A stretch of 64,000 bases of DNA from Hysterium pulicare CBS 123377 (GCA_000467715.1 AJFK01000685.1:29825-93824); one strand, 5' to 3'; numbered from the stretch's first letter, positions 35,228-48,135 are shown. A program made the numbers and translations. The notes: generated from the sequence alone by a model not told the origin.

Positions 35228-37028
35228 ATGGATCTGTCTACTCTCTTTCTTTTGCTTATATCTGCCTGCCAAGGTTCAGCTTTTGCTGCGGCTACGATGG
35301 TCACTCCCCCTTATGGACAGCAGAATATCACAAACACTGGACTCACTGCATGCAAGACTGCTCCGACATCCATATCGACTGCTCAACCCAGTACATTAGC
35401 CGATCAAAGAATCTGCAACAGCACCAACAAAACTTTCGCTTGGAGCGAGTTCGGTTTGGGACACTATTTAAAGGCAGAGTATGGCCCTACGCTTTGTTTT
35501 ACGTTGTGGATAGCGACTAACAGCCGTTTTACAGAAGTTTCGATGTTAGTTATTTTCGGTAGAGCCCCTTGCGCACTTTTGTCAATAAAAGTCAACATTT
35601 GTCGACACTTCGCTACTCTTGTAACTTGTAAGTATTGTGGCTCATGCTTAAACGCTATAGCGCTGACATGAAACGTCCTGTGTCTAGTCAAGAGCATTGC
35701 GACGTTTCCCTTCCACTGCAGAACTGCCACGATGATCCCCTTGCTATGCTTACAGTCTCTTCCATGGCCAACTTCAATAACTTCTTTCAAGATGTAGCCG
35801 CATTAGCGCAAAAAGCGAAGGACAATTTGGATGTGGGTACTCTAGCTACTGCATTCTCCTTCAAAAGTAAGTGCATGCTTCAATTACGACCGGAAGAGAA
35901 GTCTAAAGGCCTAACTCCATTGAACCTAGACTTCAACAACGCCGCCGAGTACTCAAGCAAAAGTTGGATTTGGAATCACTGTCGCAGGATTAGTCCTTAG
36001 CATCGCCGCAGTCATTCCTGGTCCAGAGCCATTCGGTGCGCTGGGCATAACAGCACTCAGCGCTGCGGTTTCAATCGCCGGTGCTGCTGCCTCGACATTT
36101 ATTGAAGCCGACTCTAATCCTTCATTCGAGAATGAGCTCAATCTCTTCGCCAACATCAACGCTCTGGATAACGAAGTCCAGGACCGGCTCCAAAGCTTCA
36201 TCGATGGTGCGCTCAATCAGCTTTACAAACCCGCCATTGCGCTTAAATACACAAACGACAGTGCACAAATACCTAAACTCCTTGGGAATGGCGCCTACGC
36301 GGTTCCACTCCCCGATATTCCCGAGTCCGTAGCCGGCCCCACCGGTGCTCTCGCTGCAGCGTTTGCAGTACCCGTAGTCAACGATCACTGGCAGTCCGCT
36401 CGCACAATAATCGTCAAGGCGTCGAACAGCAGCCTATCGAAGGATCCATGCGAAGGAGATAACTACTTCCCACGTAGTTCCAAGTACTGTGACGATGAAC
36501 GCGATATGTTTGTTCTTTTATCGCTACCGCCCAATTCCGAGCTAAACCAGCCCGACTTCAGTACGACCGCATTCGAGCCCCCTGGCTTTAAGAATATCCA
36601 CGACTTCGGGTTGGATGTCAAATCTATCACGACGGCGGCGGTCAAAAGCCAGCTTGCTAGCGGCATTAATGGTAATGGCCTATCGGTGACAGATTTTGCC
36701 TCCGCAGTGACTATGATGGACCCTAGAGACATTAAGCTTTCCGACGTGGTCTTTTTTAACCTGCCAGGATGCTACTTAGACCAGGCTCCACAACTAACCC
36801 TCCCTCAGAGCGGGTTCTGCGCTGTACGTTTTTCCTACACGAGAGAGCTCCTTACACGCAACTAATAGTATCTAGTTCTTGGGCGTTGGCCCGAAGTTGG
36901 ATATATGCCGGGTCTATATGCGAGCTCTCTGTGGCTGTCCAGGAGCAATGTCAGACTGGCCTTACATTAATCAAGAAATAGATGCCTTTTGCAGGCCAGA
37001 TGGGCCGCCACCCGATGGCTCTATGTGA
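35228..37028 (+). pseudogene. secreted protein with Gly/Ala-rich hydrophobic stretch, frameshifted
   Basis: ATG 35228 starts a signal peptide (MDLSTLFLLLISACQGSAFA) followed by an N-glycosylatable, Cys-containing stretch. Later exons are clear: about 35691-35866 (QEHCDVSLPLQNCHDDPLAM, then NFNNFFQDVAALAQ), intron to an AG just before 35929, and a long exon ending at an intron after SGFCA near 36820, then a last exon FLGVGPKLDICRV...ALCGCPG to TGA 37026-37028. The long exon has a 40-residue Gly/Ala hydrophobic run (VGFGITVAGLVLSIAAVIPG onward). Its reading needs one base removed from the A-run at 35959-35962 (EYSSK | VGFGI). Exons between 35453 and 35690 could not be resolved, and in-frame stops there hint at further decay. 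Family and function are unknown; it could be a membrane-active secreted protein. Confidence 0.6.
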
Positions 37029-39281
37029 GGCGATGGGCTACAGTCTGTTTCGGTAGGATCCGTCATTATATTAATTTGGGATCTAATTCGTATAAATCAA
37101 GCCCTTAGAACGGGTAATGAGGATACAGATAGCGGCTCACAGGGTATGAGAATGATGAGCGGAATGCGGGCTTCTGTACGACTTGGTGCTATTGACCTGT
37201 TCTCCCTTTTGTGTATTTTCTATCTGTGATTTCTTAACGCTAGTAACAATCACTATATCTTTCGTTTAGCATTTCGATGTCTGTACCTGCTAGTTCTTAG
37301 CAGCACGAAAATGTACATTCCGCATCACTTGTTTCCCGCTATCAGAATTCAAGTGGGCAGACTGGGGTTTTTGGAGATAGTAAGTTGCTTGGATTAAGTG
37401 GGGAGGGTGTGAGAAGATCAATTGGGGAGCTGGTGGAATCACTGGAAGAGACCGAGGAGAAACTTGGAAAGAAGAACGGAGCGATATGATCGTATTGGTG
37501 TCCTGGAGGCGTGATCTCGACACTTCGACTGGATTTCGGAGAACTGTGGAGTTTATGATTCCAGGACTGGGATCAGGTATAAATGAAGATTATCTTCATG
37601 GAGCTGTCTTGCTTGAAAACCTCGTGAAAATATTTGTACATGCGCTTGTCTTCTGGAGTGCTGAAAGCAAAACCCTACCAGCACTTCAAACGATGGGTCT
37701 TCCGCTTCCAAAATCATAACCTTCCAAATGTGATGTTGATGTGCTGGTCTTGCGCATCCCGCTTGCCAAAACTCCGCACAGCCACAGGTGAATCAGCCAC
37801 AAGCCTGCCTCGCAGCTGCTAGTACCCATGAACGTTAATTACAATGTAATGATTATGTACTGTTTTACACTAGCCAGGATTGGTGATCGCTCCAGCCAGA
37901 GGTACCAATAAGGGTAACAACCCTACATATTTTTACGTGCAACAGCAGACACAAGGCTGACAATAACTTACTATGCTATTGTAAGGCACTTAGGTCTACC
38001 TAGATAAGACCCCTCTATAAGTATCGTAAGTAGTACAAGCTTAATATTACTACTATCGTAATAGTATATCATTATATATAAAAAAAGAGTCTTTACTTGG
38101 AGCTTAAGTATAAAGGTAATAATACAATTATAAACTTATATAGAATTGTAGTATATACTAATATGTGCGCTGATATCTAGTTGCTTAAAGTCAAGGTACC
38201 TCTTATTTGTCTCGCTAGGGAGGGTGTCTTGCCACGCAGGGAGGGACGTTAGTGATTCTTTTAAATATCAGCAAGGGGTAGGTAAGGTATAGAGGTTTTA
38301 GATTATAACTTACCTTTTCTCTACTCCCGTTCAAGTTGTTCAGCATGACCTATGAAGGCGCTCCGCAAGGAAAGGCGTCGAAGGCATTTCGTCAAGGCTA
38401 AGTAATACCTTTTCTAGAAAATTAGATCCTTTATTAATTATATAATAATATTAACTAGACATCTAAAACTAAGTAAGAAGCCTAAACTTTCTACTTAGAT
38501 ATGCAACATCACAGAAATATCTTTTATAGGCCGTTCGCCGAGTCCGAATAATCGTGTCAGCTTTCGAAGTTTTCACATCACAATCACAAACAAGCAAGAT
38601 AACCCAGGATTAGGGGTCCAATAAGATAACAATGTGTCCATTCCACTCGCTACGTACAGGTGAACAAGCAGCTTCAAAGACAACATCGTGTTGAATGAGG
38701 GGGTTGATGTAGACTATCCTACAGCGAACAACACAGGATCTCTCGATGATGCATCGATCGATGCTTGCTTGAATGATTGGGTTATGATGAGTGGGGTGTA
38801 ATTTCCCATCCTAGACAATTTCAAATCGTCTCTGAAAAGGGGGTTTGGATGTTGTTTGGGGGTTGTGAAATGAGAGACAGGATTGATTAAGACAGAGGGC
38901 CTCCGGGGGATATGCAGGGGATGATGGATGGATGGATGGATGGTAGGATGAATGTGGGACTATGAGCGCTTATAACGCATGATGACTGAGGAGTGATGAA
39001 AACAGAACCGAGTGTGTAAGCTTCATGAGCGAAGCCTTTCGAATATTCCTCCGACACCACCATCCAGACTGTCGTATGCTATCCAAAACGGACTCAAAAA
39101 ACTTTGAGTTGGTATGGATGATCCTACTCGGTCGGTATCAGGCTAATCGATTCGCCTGGACTGGTGTTTGAACTCGAAGGCAGACTTGGAAGACCTTTGC
39201 CATGGGAGCAATGCAAAAACCGAAAACAGTAATGCACAAGAGAGTAAGAACAAGGACGGCCCACCCCATCCGGTCCAGAAG
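37029..39281. other. 2.2-kb spacer, AT-rich and gene-free
   Basis: Between convergent genes. 37960-38170 and about 38400-38510 are AT-rich and look like mutated repeat relics. 38921-38943 is a GGAT microsatellite. No coding region is supported. Confidence 0.55.
38921..38943. repeat. (ATGG)n microsatellite
   Basis: About five tandem ATGG/GGAT units in a gene-free spacer. Confidence 0.85.
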
Positions 39282-41336
39282 TTATGCTGGAGCACCATTC
39301 GGAATAGCCTTTCCGCCTCCTCCGCGAGCATCTCCAGGGTGTTTAACGTTCGCTGGTGGATGTTGGCAGCCAGGATGGTCGCACGTCTTGCCTGCACCAG
39401 GAGCTTGAGGCTGACCATCATCGAATTCGTCATCGTAATATTCGTCCTCTTGGCCGTCCCATTCCCCATCATCCACGCGAGGGTCAGATCGGTTTGGCGG
39501 AGGGTTCTGGCTCGGTTGGTTGTTGTTCGAATTATTGTTCGCGGCCTTTTTGCTAGCCTTCTTGCCCTTCCTGCCTTTCATTCTGGCTTTCTCCAGCAGT
39601 CGCCGCTTCTCAGCCAATCTTTTCCGCTCTTTTCTATCCTTGATCTCATATTCCCTGATCAATGCCTCCGGAGGGGAGCCAAAGATACTCTCGTACTCGC
39701 AAAATTCACATATCCATATATCCTCTTTGCCTGGGGGGTGATGGAAGTTGGAATACTCCTGCTGTAAACGGCGCCGGCGAGCAGCAATGGCATACAGCTT
39801 GCTAGGCTTGCGTCTGGGCTTTCGCGGTTGCGGGGTCTGCTGGTTGTTCTGGCTTTGCTTTTGCTGCGGGTGGTTCCTCCCTGCAGCGACTTGCTGCGAC
39901 CCATTCATGTTCGGACTTGTCTGGGTGCCTGCTGGACGTTGACCGTGGCGGACAGGTTGTGGTATCTGGGAAGGAGGAAGGCCCGTAGCTGGTAAGGACG
40001 GGTAGGCTCGTGGGTCACCCTGCAGAGGCGGGTATGGTCCATTTTGTTCAGGCCAAAGCATCTTGTTAGCCGAATCAGACCCGCACGTGAAAGTGAATTG
40101 GGTGCTTTTATTGTTGCTCTTCGCAGCTTGTTGTTGCAGCAGGCTCACGTTCTCATTTCCGACAGAAGCCTGTTCCGCTTGTGCATTGGCTATAGCTGCA
40201 GAAATGATCCCTCCTTGGTCAGAGCCACCTATGGATAAGGACTAGGTTAATTATAGTCCCGTAGAGTTCAAGCATAAGATCGTACCTTTGATGTTGCCAC
40301 TCGAGCCACTAAAGTCGCGCTTCCCCGATTTTGCAGCATTCATGGAATTGGTGGACGTCCCCAGCACCCGCCGTTCAAAGTTTCGTCCAGAGCCTGGCCT
40401 CGCATACCGGCCTCTTCCAGCGCCAGATACTCCTGTGCCGGATGGACTGGTCTGCATTGCTGAAGAGCCCGACCCATAATAATGCCCGACTCCACCTTCC
40501 TCATCATCGTGCGAGAGATCTCGAACATGGGAGATGCCCATGTTCGCCATTTCCGCAGAAAGATTTGTGTGATGTGTGCTCGGCCCGCCCATGTTAGGTA
40601 TCTTTCGCTTCTTCTTGTTGTTCATGTTCTCAAAAGACTCGTAGCCGTCGGCGGATGAGCTGGAACTCGGTTTGGAGTAACTGTGTCCCATGCCACCTGC
40701 TGCTTTCGATATAGCCAGGTTCCTGGCGTATTGTTGATAACTCGGTGACGACTGAAGAGCAGCAATCCGCTCGTCTTCCTCCTCATCACTCTCTAGCTCG
40801 GAATGATGGTGACCGCAGTTGCAGTCGTGGTGATCGCTCTCACCGTGACGTCGAGTAATACCAATATGTGATGTCTTCTCAATTTGACTGTATGGGAAGC
40901 TGAAAACAGGTCCGGCGCTTGATGGTGGTTCTGGGAGGACGATTGATTGAGCTTGCTCGGGGGAAAGTCGAGCTCGAAGGCGACGTTTGGGAAGCGGTCG
41001 AATTGGCCGATCGGGGTACATGGGGGAGGTCGTGTCCGACGAATGCCTCAGAGATGACGAGCGAGACCAGTCGTAGCCTGTCCAGTGGAGGATGGAGGTC
41101 AGCAAGTATTTCGACACTTTGTAGATGTCGTGGGCGAACATCGTGGGCGTGTCAAGGAGCAAGCCAACAGCGGAAGGAAGTTATAGCGGTTCCGCGGGCG
41201 GGAGGGCGGTTGAGGGAAAATACATACCCGCAGTTGCGGTTGCCATCTTGGAACGAAGCTCCTCCAGTAGCTGCCCGGCGATGCAGGCTGTGAGCTGCGT
41301 GTATCCAAGAGTTCGTGGAGGTTTAAAAATCAGAGT
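39282..41336 (-). CDS. conserved low-complexity protein with W-x-C-E-F-C-E-Y motif
   Basis: Supported exons read right to left: 41228-41336, 40286-41116 and 39282-40228, which splice in frame to 629 codons. The first visible exon (TLGYTQLTACIAGQLLEELR, ATG inside it at 41246) has no certain start, so a further 5' exon is likely. The N-terminal part has a hydrophobic helix (YLLTSILHWTGYDW). The middle is Ser/Gly/His-rich and acidic, with HDCNCGHHH. The last exon has Gln/Pro-rich sequence, a basic stretch and a conserved block WICEFCEYESIFG followed by an Arg/Lys/Glu coiled segment (IKDRKERKRLAEKRRLLEKA), an acidic patch and CDHPGCQH near the end. The Cys pairs suggest zinc binding. I recognise the type as conserved in ascomycetes but cannot name a function. 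Confidence 0.7.
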
Positions 41337-42741
41337 CTATCGGTATCTGCTTGGTCCGTATCGTCAGCGGATGCCCACAGTGTTGGAATATCCTCGGCGG
41401 GCTTACTAACAACCCAAGCTGTGCAACAACCGTATGCGAACAAAATGCGGCAGTGTATACAGGGCAATGGCAATCCAAGCGGAGAATATAGCTGTTGGGA
41501 AGGTGGGCTGGTGAATGAGTATGCACAAAATCCGAATGATTACACAATCACCAACTGCCGAGCCACACGTACGCAGGAGTGATGTGTTCTTCGATGCCCG
41601 TCGAGACAACACAACCTCGCTGCAAACCGATGGGAGACTCGAAGAAGGGGGCGTCCGAAGACAACAATAATGGTGATGCTGCTTGGTCGGATGTCGTTGG
41701 GATGCGGGTGTCACTTGCATGTCGTCTTCTAGAAGATCATGCCCAGGAGACGCTAATATTAAAAGGGGATTGGTAATGTCTCCTCCTTTCCTTTAAACAT
41801 CTCACTCTCATTCCGCTTAAGTAGCATTGCCACTCTCTTGTTTTAATTTCGGTTCCTCGTTATTCTATCTGTCTTCGTCTCAGCTCATCCCATTTCAAGT
41901 CGTCTATCCAAGTTGGGAGAGCGTGCGTTGTTCCCACCGGCAGCTTGTTGAGCGGCCAACTCAAACCGGTGATGTGTCAAATGATAGATCAACTTCAGCC
42001 GACGATATCGGCCAGGGAAGCCAGAAGGTGCGAGCGTCATTGATCTTGTTATTTTTCCCTATTCTTGCTTTTGCTACAACTATATCATACTTCAATACTC
42101 TTGCGAATCGCCTTGCAAACCGAATTTTGCAAGATCGTAATCTTACTTTTTTGGCCCATCTCATACACTACCTATGGAGCTGTAAATATACTATCCATAT
42201 CCATACTATGCTCTTCTCTCCAAGCCCCACAGCTCTGGATCTATGAAAAACTGTGTCTGGTCACGGAATGGCGGTTTGGACGGAGCTCAGGATTCTTGAC
42301 CATCAGTCCAAAACTCTATCATTTAGATCCAGGCAGCCATTTTGGATCGTCTCTGCTTGGTCCAAAACATCAAGAGCTTCACCCTTCAGGATGATTAGCT
42401 TCAAGTTACCATACGAGGAAAAGCGGGTCTTGAACGTTTCGCGTCTCCGGTTTTCTTGAGGTTCTGGGAACAGGAAGATTTTGGGAAGTGGAATCTGTCA
42501 TGAGATTTAGACAGCTCCCGTTAATCACTTCAATGCACCGCAGGCGCTACAGTCTCCTAGACTATTTACTCCATAAACAAACAATACCACGCAAGGCCTG
42601 ATATCAAATCTACTTCTGTGTGAATGCGCAAACACGTGACCCAAGTCCGGATAAACCAATCCACCGAAATCCCCGACCTTGACTTTCTTCCGTTGCCATC
42701 CAACACCATCCTCAGCCTTCAACGTCTTAAACACAACCACC
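41337..42741. promoter_or_regulatory. divergent upstream region of the low-complexity gene and TIM17
   Basis: A 1.4-kb head-to-head spacer. It may contain an unrecognised first exon of the minus-strand gene (a 104-codon minus frame spans 41406-41720, without a convincing donor site). The rest shows no supported gene. Confidence 0.4.
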
Positions 42742-43506
42742 ATGGACCACAGCCGAGATCCCTGCCCATACGTAACCTTGAGCGATTTCGGGGGTGCCTT
42801 TTGTATGGGGGTAAGCATTCACACCCAACGTCGTCGCCTATTTTTCCATTGCGTCTGCCCAAGTACGCAGTTAGCTAACTTTTTTTACGCCGACAGGCAA
42901 TTGGCGGAGCAGTATGGCACGGTGTTAAGGGGTTCAGGTAGTTAATTCTCCCCCGCAATGATTCGTGATTACGTATACTGAGAGTCGAATAGAAATAGTC
43001 CTTATGGCGAGAGGCGGATAGGCGCCATCACAGCCATCAAGGCACGAGCGCCGGTATTGGGAGGGAACTTTGGTGTTTGGGGTGGATTATTCTCTACTTT
43101 CGACTGTGCGGTAAAGGGCGTACGGTAGGTTCTTTACTCAATGGATCTTTGTGGAAGAGTTTTCTGACAATGCGAATAGGAGGAAAGAAGATCCTTGGAA
43201 TGCCATCATCGCTGGTTTCTTCACTGGTACGATTTACCCTTCTCCTAACACTCCCCACGAATTCAGTCTTCCCATTCCACTCTATCACACTATGCCGGGG
43301 CCCAATACATTTGTCTAATACAATGAACAGGCGGATCGCTCGCCGTCCGTGGCGGCTACAAAGCCATGCGCAACGGCGCCATTGGATGCGCCATCCTCCT
43401 CGCCGTCATCGAAGGCGTCGGAATCGGCTTCCAACGTATGATGGCCGAAAATACACGACTCGAAGCTCCTCCTCCACCACCCCAAGGACAGCCTGCATTG
43501 GCTTAA
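42742..43506 (+). CDS. TIM17: Mitochondrial inner-membrane translocase subunit Tim17
   Basis: Five exons (42742-42810, 42897-42937, 42993-43124, 43180-43226, 43331-43506) give 154 residues. The start [20 protein letters not shown] is typical. [20 protein letters not shown], then [20 protein letters not shown] and [13 protein letters not shown] are invariant Tim17 landmarks, across four membrane helices with GxxxG packing. The Cys residues at positions 8 and about 72 match the disulphide pair of the family. Tim17 forms the protein-conducting part of the TIM23 presequence translocase. Four introns in 465 coding bases include two exons under 50 nt. At exon 3 two AG acceptors lie 6 nt apart. The upstream one (exon from 42993) restores the conserved GFRNSPYG text. 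Confidence 0.96.
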
Positions 43507-45061
43507 ACCGATTTTTGTCATCTCGATCTCACCCAACTACTCTCAATAAATATGCGAAGGCCTGTAATGGAATAGAACAGTGGGGATGAGATTACACATT
43601 CTCAGGAAAGAGTACTCTCTTACCGAGCATGGAGCACGGAACGGCGTTTATGATGGATTTATGGATCCTTGGTTTCCCGCCAAGTTTTGGGTGTGCATAT
43701 TAAGGGGAGCGTGAATTTTCTGTATCACTTCTTGTACATCATATCGCGGTGGTTTTCTTAAAGAGTTCAAACCTCACTCTCCAACTCACAAACATCTATT
43801 ATTATTTCAACCTTTATAGAGGGGTGTTATTAAGAAAGCCCTTTTCCCAGCCAGGCCTCTTTAGGACCTTACTAAAAAGTTAACATTAGATCATCTTAGG
43901 GACCCCACCGAACTATATACCACATCTCGGATTTCAAGCAGACTCAACAGGCCTTTCTACTTACCGTCACTCCAGAAACTCACTAAAACTTCTCATTAAC
44001 CTCCTCCTACAGACTCTGCCGCCTTTTATCCCGCTTTGCAGACTTCAAACAAACTCAACATAGCTATATCTTCTCAGAGTATTACTTATTTAACAGTCTA
44101 AGATAACTCCTCTTCCCTATACACTATCCCAAGACCTTATCTATATCTAAAACTTAATTCTGTCACCCTTCCACTCCTTCCTTCTCCTCCCTTCCCAAAC
44201 CTCAAACAACCTCAACACAACCATGCCTCCAGAGACCAGCACCATATCAACAGCCCAGAAAATCCTCTTTACCTTAAACCCTATCTAAACCCCTTTCCCC
44301 ACCCCAGCTCAAACAACCCCCAAATCCCAAACTCCTTTCCCTTACTTTCTATATCCTGCAACCAAAACACTCAAGAACAACGCCTCTAGCCAACCCAAAA
44401 CCTCCCCCAAGCAAATCTCCAACATCTCCCCTTTCCATCCATGAAGATCCCAGCCAAGCCTCCAACTCCAATCCCCCAATCCCTCTCAAATGCCCGTACC
44501 CAACCTCACACCCACGTATCTCAAAACTCTTCAACACGCCTCTCGTCCACCCCCGTCCCAGAAACGAAGAAGCCAGCGTAGATGCCGTCTTGAAATCAGC
44601 TCTGGATCCAGTTACCTGGCACATTAACGACAACGTAGTAGGACATGTAGATATTTCTGGCTCGTGTAGCTTTGGGTACATTAGGTATCGATAAGTGCTT
44701 CTTCCTTTTCCCTTTTGATATATCCGTCTCATCTCATCTACTCAATTCAATCCAAGCTACTGCTCTCTCACCCCCTCCCTCCCAAATCCACTCAATGAGT
44801 AAAAAGCAACAAAGAGATAAACATCAAAAGCATAGATCTTGAATTGAAGTATCAAAGTACCAGAAAGCGGAGGGTATCCCATAAGTAAGTAAATCTCCCC
44901 CTTCCAATCCCTAAGCCCAGAAACCGCTCGCAACCTCCCGATAAAACCTGAAAGTGTCCAGTCCAATATACAAAGATTAGTTCCCGAAAACGCCTCTACA
45001 CCGCCCTATCCCATGCCTCGAAGCTAAAATGCATCATGAACCACCCACTACAGGCTTGTGG
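43507..45061. other. 1.5-kb spacer with a G-depleted strand
   Basis: Convergent spacer between TIM17 and the PHD gene. From about 43980 to 44580 the plus strand has very little G (about 40 in 600 by eye). A 127-codon minus-strand frame there (44349-44732) is best explained by that composition. No gene is supported. Confidence 0.55.
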
Positions 45062-47126
45062 TTACTTGTCGGCCTGCTCGCTGCCGATCATCCTCTGCCA
45101 ATGCACGAGATCTCGACTCAGATGATCCATCATCTGGAGCGTGCTTAACTTTTTGAAGAATTCCACGTCCGCCTCGCCGTCATTGAGTATCTCCTTGTCT
45201 TTTTCCTTGTCCTTCTCATTATTACTATTATTGTCTTTCTCGCTCCCATCACTTCCATTCCCACTCCCATTCCCGTTCACCGAAGCAGCACCCTGCACAG
45301 GCGTCTTATCCCCCGCCAACTCCACCTGTCGCTGCGTGATGTAATTCTGCATGACGCCAGCCGGTTTTCTTATCTCGTTCCACGACAGCTTTTCCAGTTT
45401 CCAGTTTTTCGTTCGGCCTTGTTTGCTGCCTGGTGCTCCGTCACTACTCTCGTGTCCATTATTGCCATTTGTAGCATTTGTCTGTGGGGAGTGGGGGGCG
45501 TTATCGTTCTGGTTTGAAGGGGAGACACCGTTTTGTGTCGGGGTGGGGAGATCGCGGGTATACTGGTTGCGACCAAGTCTACCTTGCCGCTTCTGAGGCG
45601 GTCGTCCGGATTTTTTGTGAGGGGGTGCTGGTTGAGGGACTGTGGTGGGAGTATCAGCGGCAACGGATTCGGAGGCAGATGCGGCAATGGGATTGTCGTC
45701 AACTAAGGTTTGCTCTGCCGCCTCAGCATCTAGTTCCATGTTAGCAATTCGTCTTCACATAACAGATTGTAGTCTTGCGTACCTTCGGCTCTTCTCCGTT
45801 CCATCCTGCTTTTGCGTCTGCTGGCAGCTTCTGCCTTCTCTCTTTCACGCTCTTTGTCTCGAAGTTCCTTCTCACGCTGACTCCTTGCAGCTGCCCCTCG
45901 AGGTTTCTGCCTCTGACTATTTGCTTTCGCAGACTGAGTTTCATCATCGGATTCAAGAGTAGGAGAGGAGGCGGGCGATCGTGACCCAGTGCGCTGCCGT
46001 TTGGGTTCTTGTTTGATCCTACAATCCAGTGTGTCAGCAAGCTTTACATAACGCAATTGACTGAACTTCGTAAATATTTGATCCTGGGAGTCTCAGGACT
46101 TACTCTTCGCTATCGTCACGGCTCCGCTTTTTCCTGCTTCCACTCTCTAAAGTAGAAGCACCACCATCTCCTTTGCTCTCTTCCAAAACTTTTCGCAGAA
46201 CCTCATCTTCGTCGTAAGCAGCTCGACTGTTCATCGTCGAACGTCGCTTGGTGAATGACTCTGCGCTAGCCCTTGAGTTTCTGTCCTTGTCCCTAGATGA
46301 CCTGTTCTCGACATCTTTAGATGTCGAGCCTTTTCTTGCGCTTTTGGACTCAGACACGGGGAGGTAGCGGGAGTATTTTTGCCTATCGCGAACCAATTAG
46401 TATGGCGGGATTCCAGCACCAAGTAGGCAGACTTTTGTGCGAATGCAATCGTTCCCTGGCGCCGGCTCTGCCACTGAGAAATAGTATCCACTTCCGTGGC
46501 CTATTCTCGTACGATATTGAATTCGGGATTGAAAAAAGAGGTCGAACATACCCTTTAGGACTCGTCATGAGCTTGTGTAGATCTTTCCTGCACTCTTCGC
46601 AAAAGTACTCGTCTGGACTTGCAGCTTCGTCCATAATTCCCACGCATCCACCGTGTTGCCAAACCTTACAAATATCGCATTGAATGAATAATCCACCTGC
46701 TTCATCATTTTGCACGTCAGAGTCTGTCAAAGAAGAGAATTGGCCATCTCGAGACTTGCCGGCATCCGAAGGAGGACCCGGGTACTCTTGGTGGCCACAG
46801 ACACATCTTGTTATCTCCTCTTCTTCTCCTACATCATCATCGAGGTCGTCATCCAATTTGGTGGAGTCGTCTTCGTCATTGTCTCGCTCGCGTGCTCTGC
46901 GTCGAGTCTGCGGCGGTTCGTTGGCTGAATTGCGAGTCGGCTCATCGACATCTTCCGAAGACAGCGAATGTGGGGTTGTCGATTTTTGGGGAGAGAATTG
47001 CTTATTATTAGCTCTAGTAGCTCTTTCTGTGCGTCCCGATGAGACGGAGGAAGAGGATGTGCTGGGCGCTGCTATTGTGGGTGTCGGCTGGGTCGTGCGA
47101 GCCCGTGAAGAGCGACGCGGCGACAT
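45062..47126 (-). CDS. CTI6: PHD-finger protein, Cti6-like (Rpd3L histone deacetylase complex)
   Basis: Four exons read from 47126 (46552-47126, 46104-46382, 45783-46018, 45062-45729) give 585 residues. After a Ser/Arg-rich N-terminus and an acidic patch comes a PHD finger at about residues 106-180: a C-x-C start (TRCVCGHQEY), an insert, then GLFIQCDICKVWQHGGCVGI and YFCEECRKDLHKL. The Q-C-D-x-C-x-x-W-Q-H text is the hallmark of the Cti6 finger, which binds methylated histone H3K4. The rest is highly charged and disordered, with KKRSRDD- and KRQR-type nuclear signals, and ends with a conserved Cti6-type tail (FFKKLSTLQMMDHLSRDL). A role in Rpd3L-mediated repression is inferred from yeast. The gene is clean throughout. 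Confidence 0.88.
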
Positions 47127-48135
47127 GGTAGAAATGAAGGGTTACAAGTGAAAATCTATAGACATATAGCTTTTGTGAGCCAACTGAATCATTTTATAAG
47201 GGCTGATTTCTAGATAGCTTTGTGCTGCGTGGATGAGGAGCGACTGACCAAGTGCGGAGATTGCGGGACAAAAGCTTCTCCAAGCTTCAAAGGGCGACGA
47301 CAGGATGGATTGGCAAGCGAGCAAGTGAGTTGATGAGCTGTATAAGCATGATATGTGAGATACGAAGCAAGGGTCCGTGGTATGGTGAGTATACAATGGT
47401 GGTGGAGGCAGTAAAGGCGTGGAAGGGAGCAACAGAAAGTCAATCGAGTCCACAGTGGGCGGTAGAAGACGCGAAAATTGGGTATGCTTCGGCGACCGTA
47501 GAGCTGCCGCTACGGTGGCTGACAAAGCCAAGTGCGCAGTTCCCCATGTTGATTGGAGACCTCGGCATTAGCCGCCGGAAACGTATTGAGGAGCAGAAGC
47601 AAAGATAATAAGGAGTGCAATGTGTATTTTCGAATTCTGAGAAGTCCGGAAGTGAATTGGCAGTTGTTTGTCGAAGAAATGGCGAGGGAGGTGGGTTTCA
47701 AGGAAGTTGTGCGCGCTAGAGAGACATTGATGATGAGCCTTGCCAGTCTTGGCGCTCCCGAACTGGCTTAGCGTTTTATTTGGAGAGGGGCTTTCTAATT
47801 TCAGATGAGGCTGAAGTGTGACATTCACTATTATGTTCCGCTCTCTATCAGCGCTCCTCTCATCAGTTCACGGCACTTCCTTCAGCCATTCCAAACAGTT
47901 TGCTTGGGCTCTTCGACATTGTGATGATCAAGTCTGATCTCAGTCGTATTTCAGCTCGAGTAAACATGACACGCTTTTTCCGTCACAATATCTCAATTAG
48001 ATTTGCACCGTGTCGTTGTTGAAAACGTCTTCCATTCATTTGATCTTCACAGTCAACTATATAGAATCAGGATCCCATTCTGGTATTTTCTTTCTTGCTC
48101 CAGTCATTCCTTCCACCCTATCGTCATGCAGCAAT
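47127..48135. other. spacer between CTI6 5' end and catalase 3' end
   Basis: This includes the CTI6 upstream region and the catalase 3' flank. Overlapping frames around 47142-47830 have no recognisable protein features. Confidence 0.5.

Noticed and set aside
38521-38560. A third MITE fragment (CGCCGAGTCCGAATAAT)
   Set aside because: The similarity to the MITE is limited to about 18 bases with mismatches, and no other part of the element is present.
44349-44732. 127-codon minus-strand frame
   Set aside because: It lies in the G-depleted block. The opposite strand there has few stop codons by composition, and the protein shows no domain or conserved pattern.
47252-47608. 118-codon plus-strand frame upstream of CTI6
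   Set aside because: It overlaps similar-sized frames on the other strand, has no domain signature, and is in the expected promoter region.
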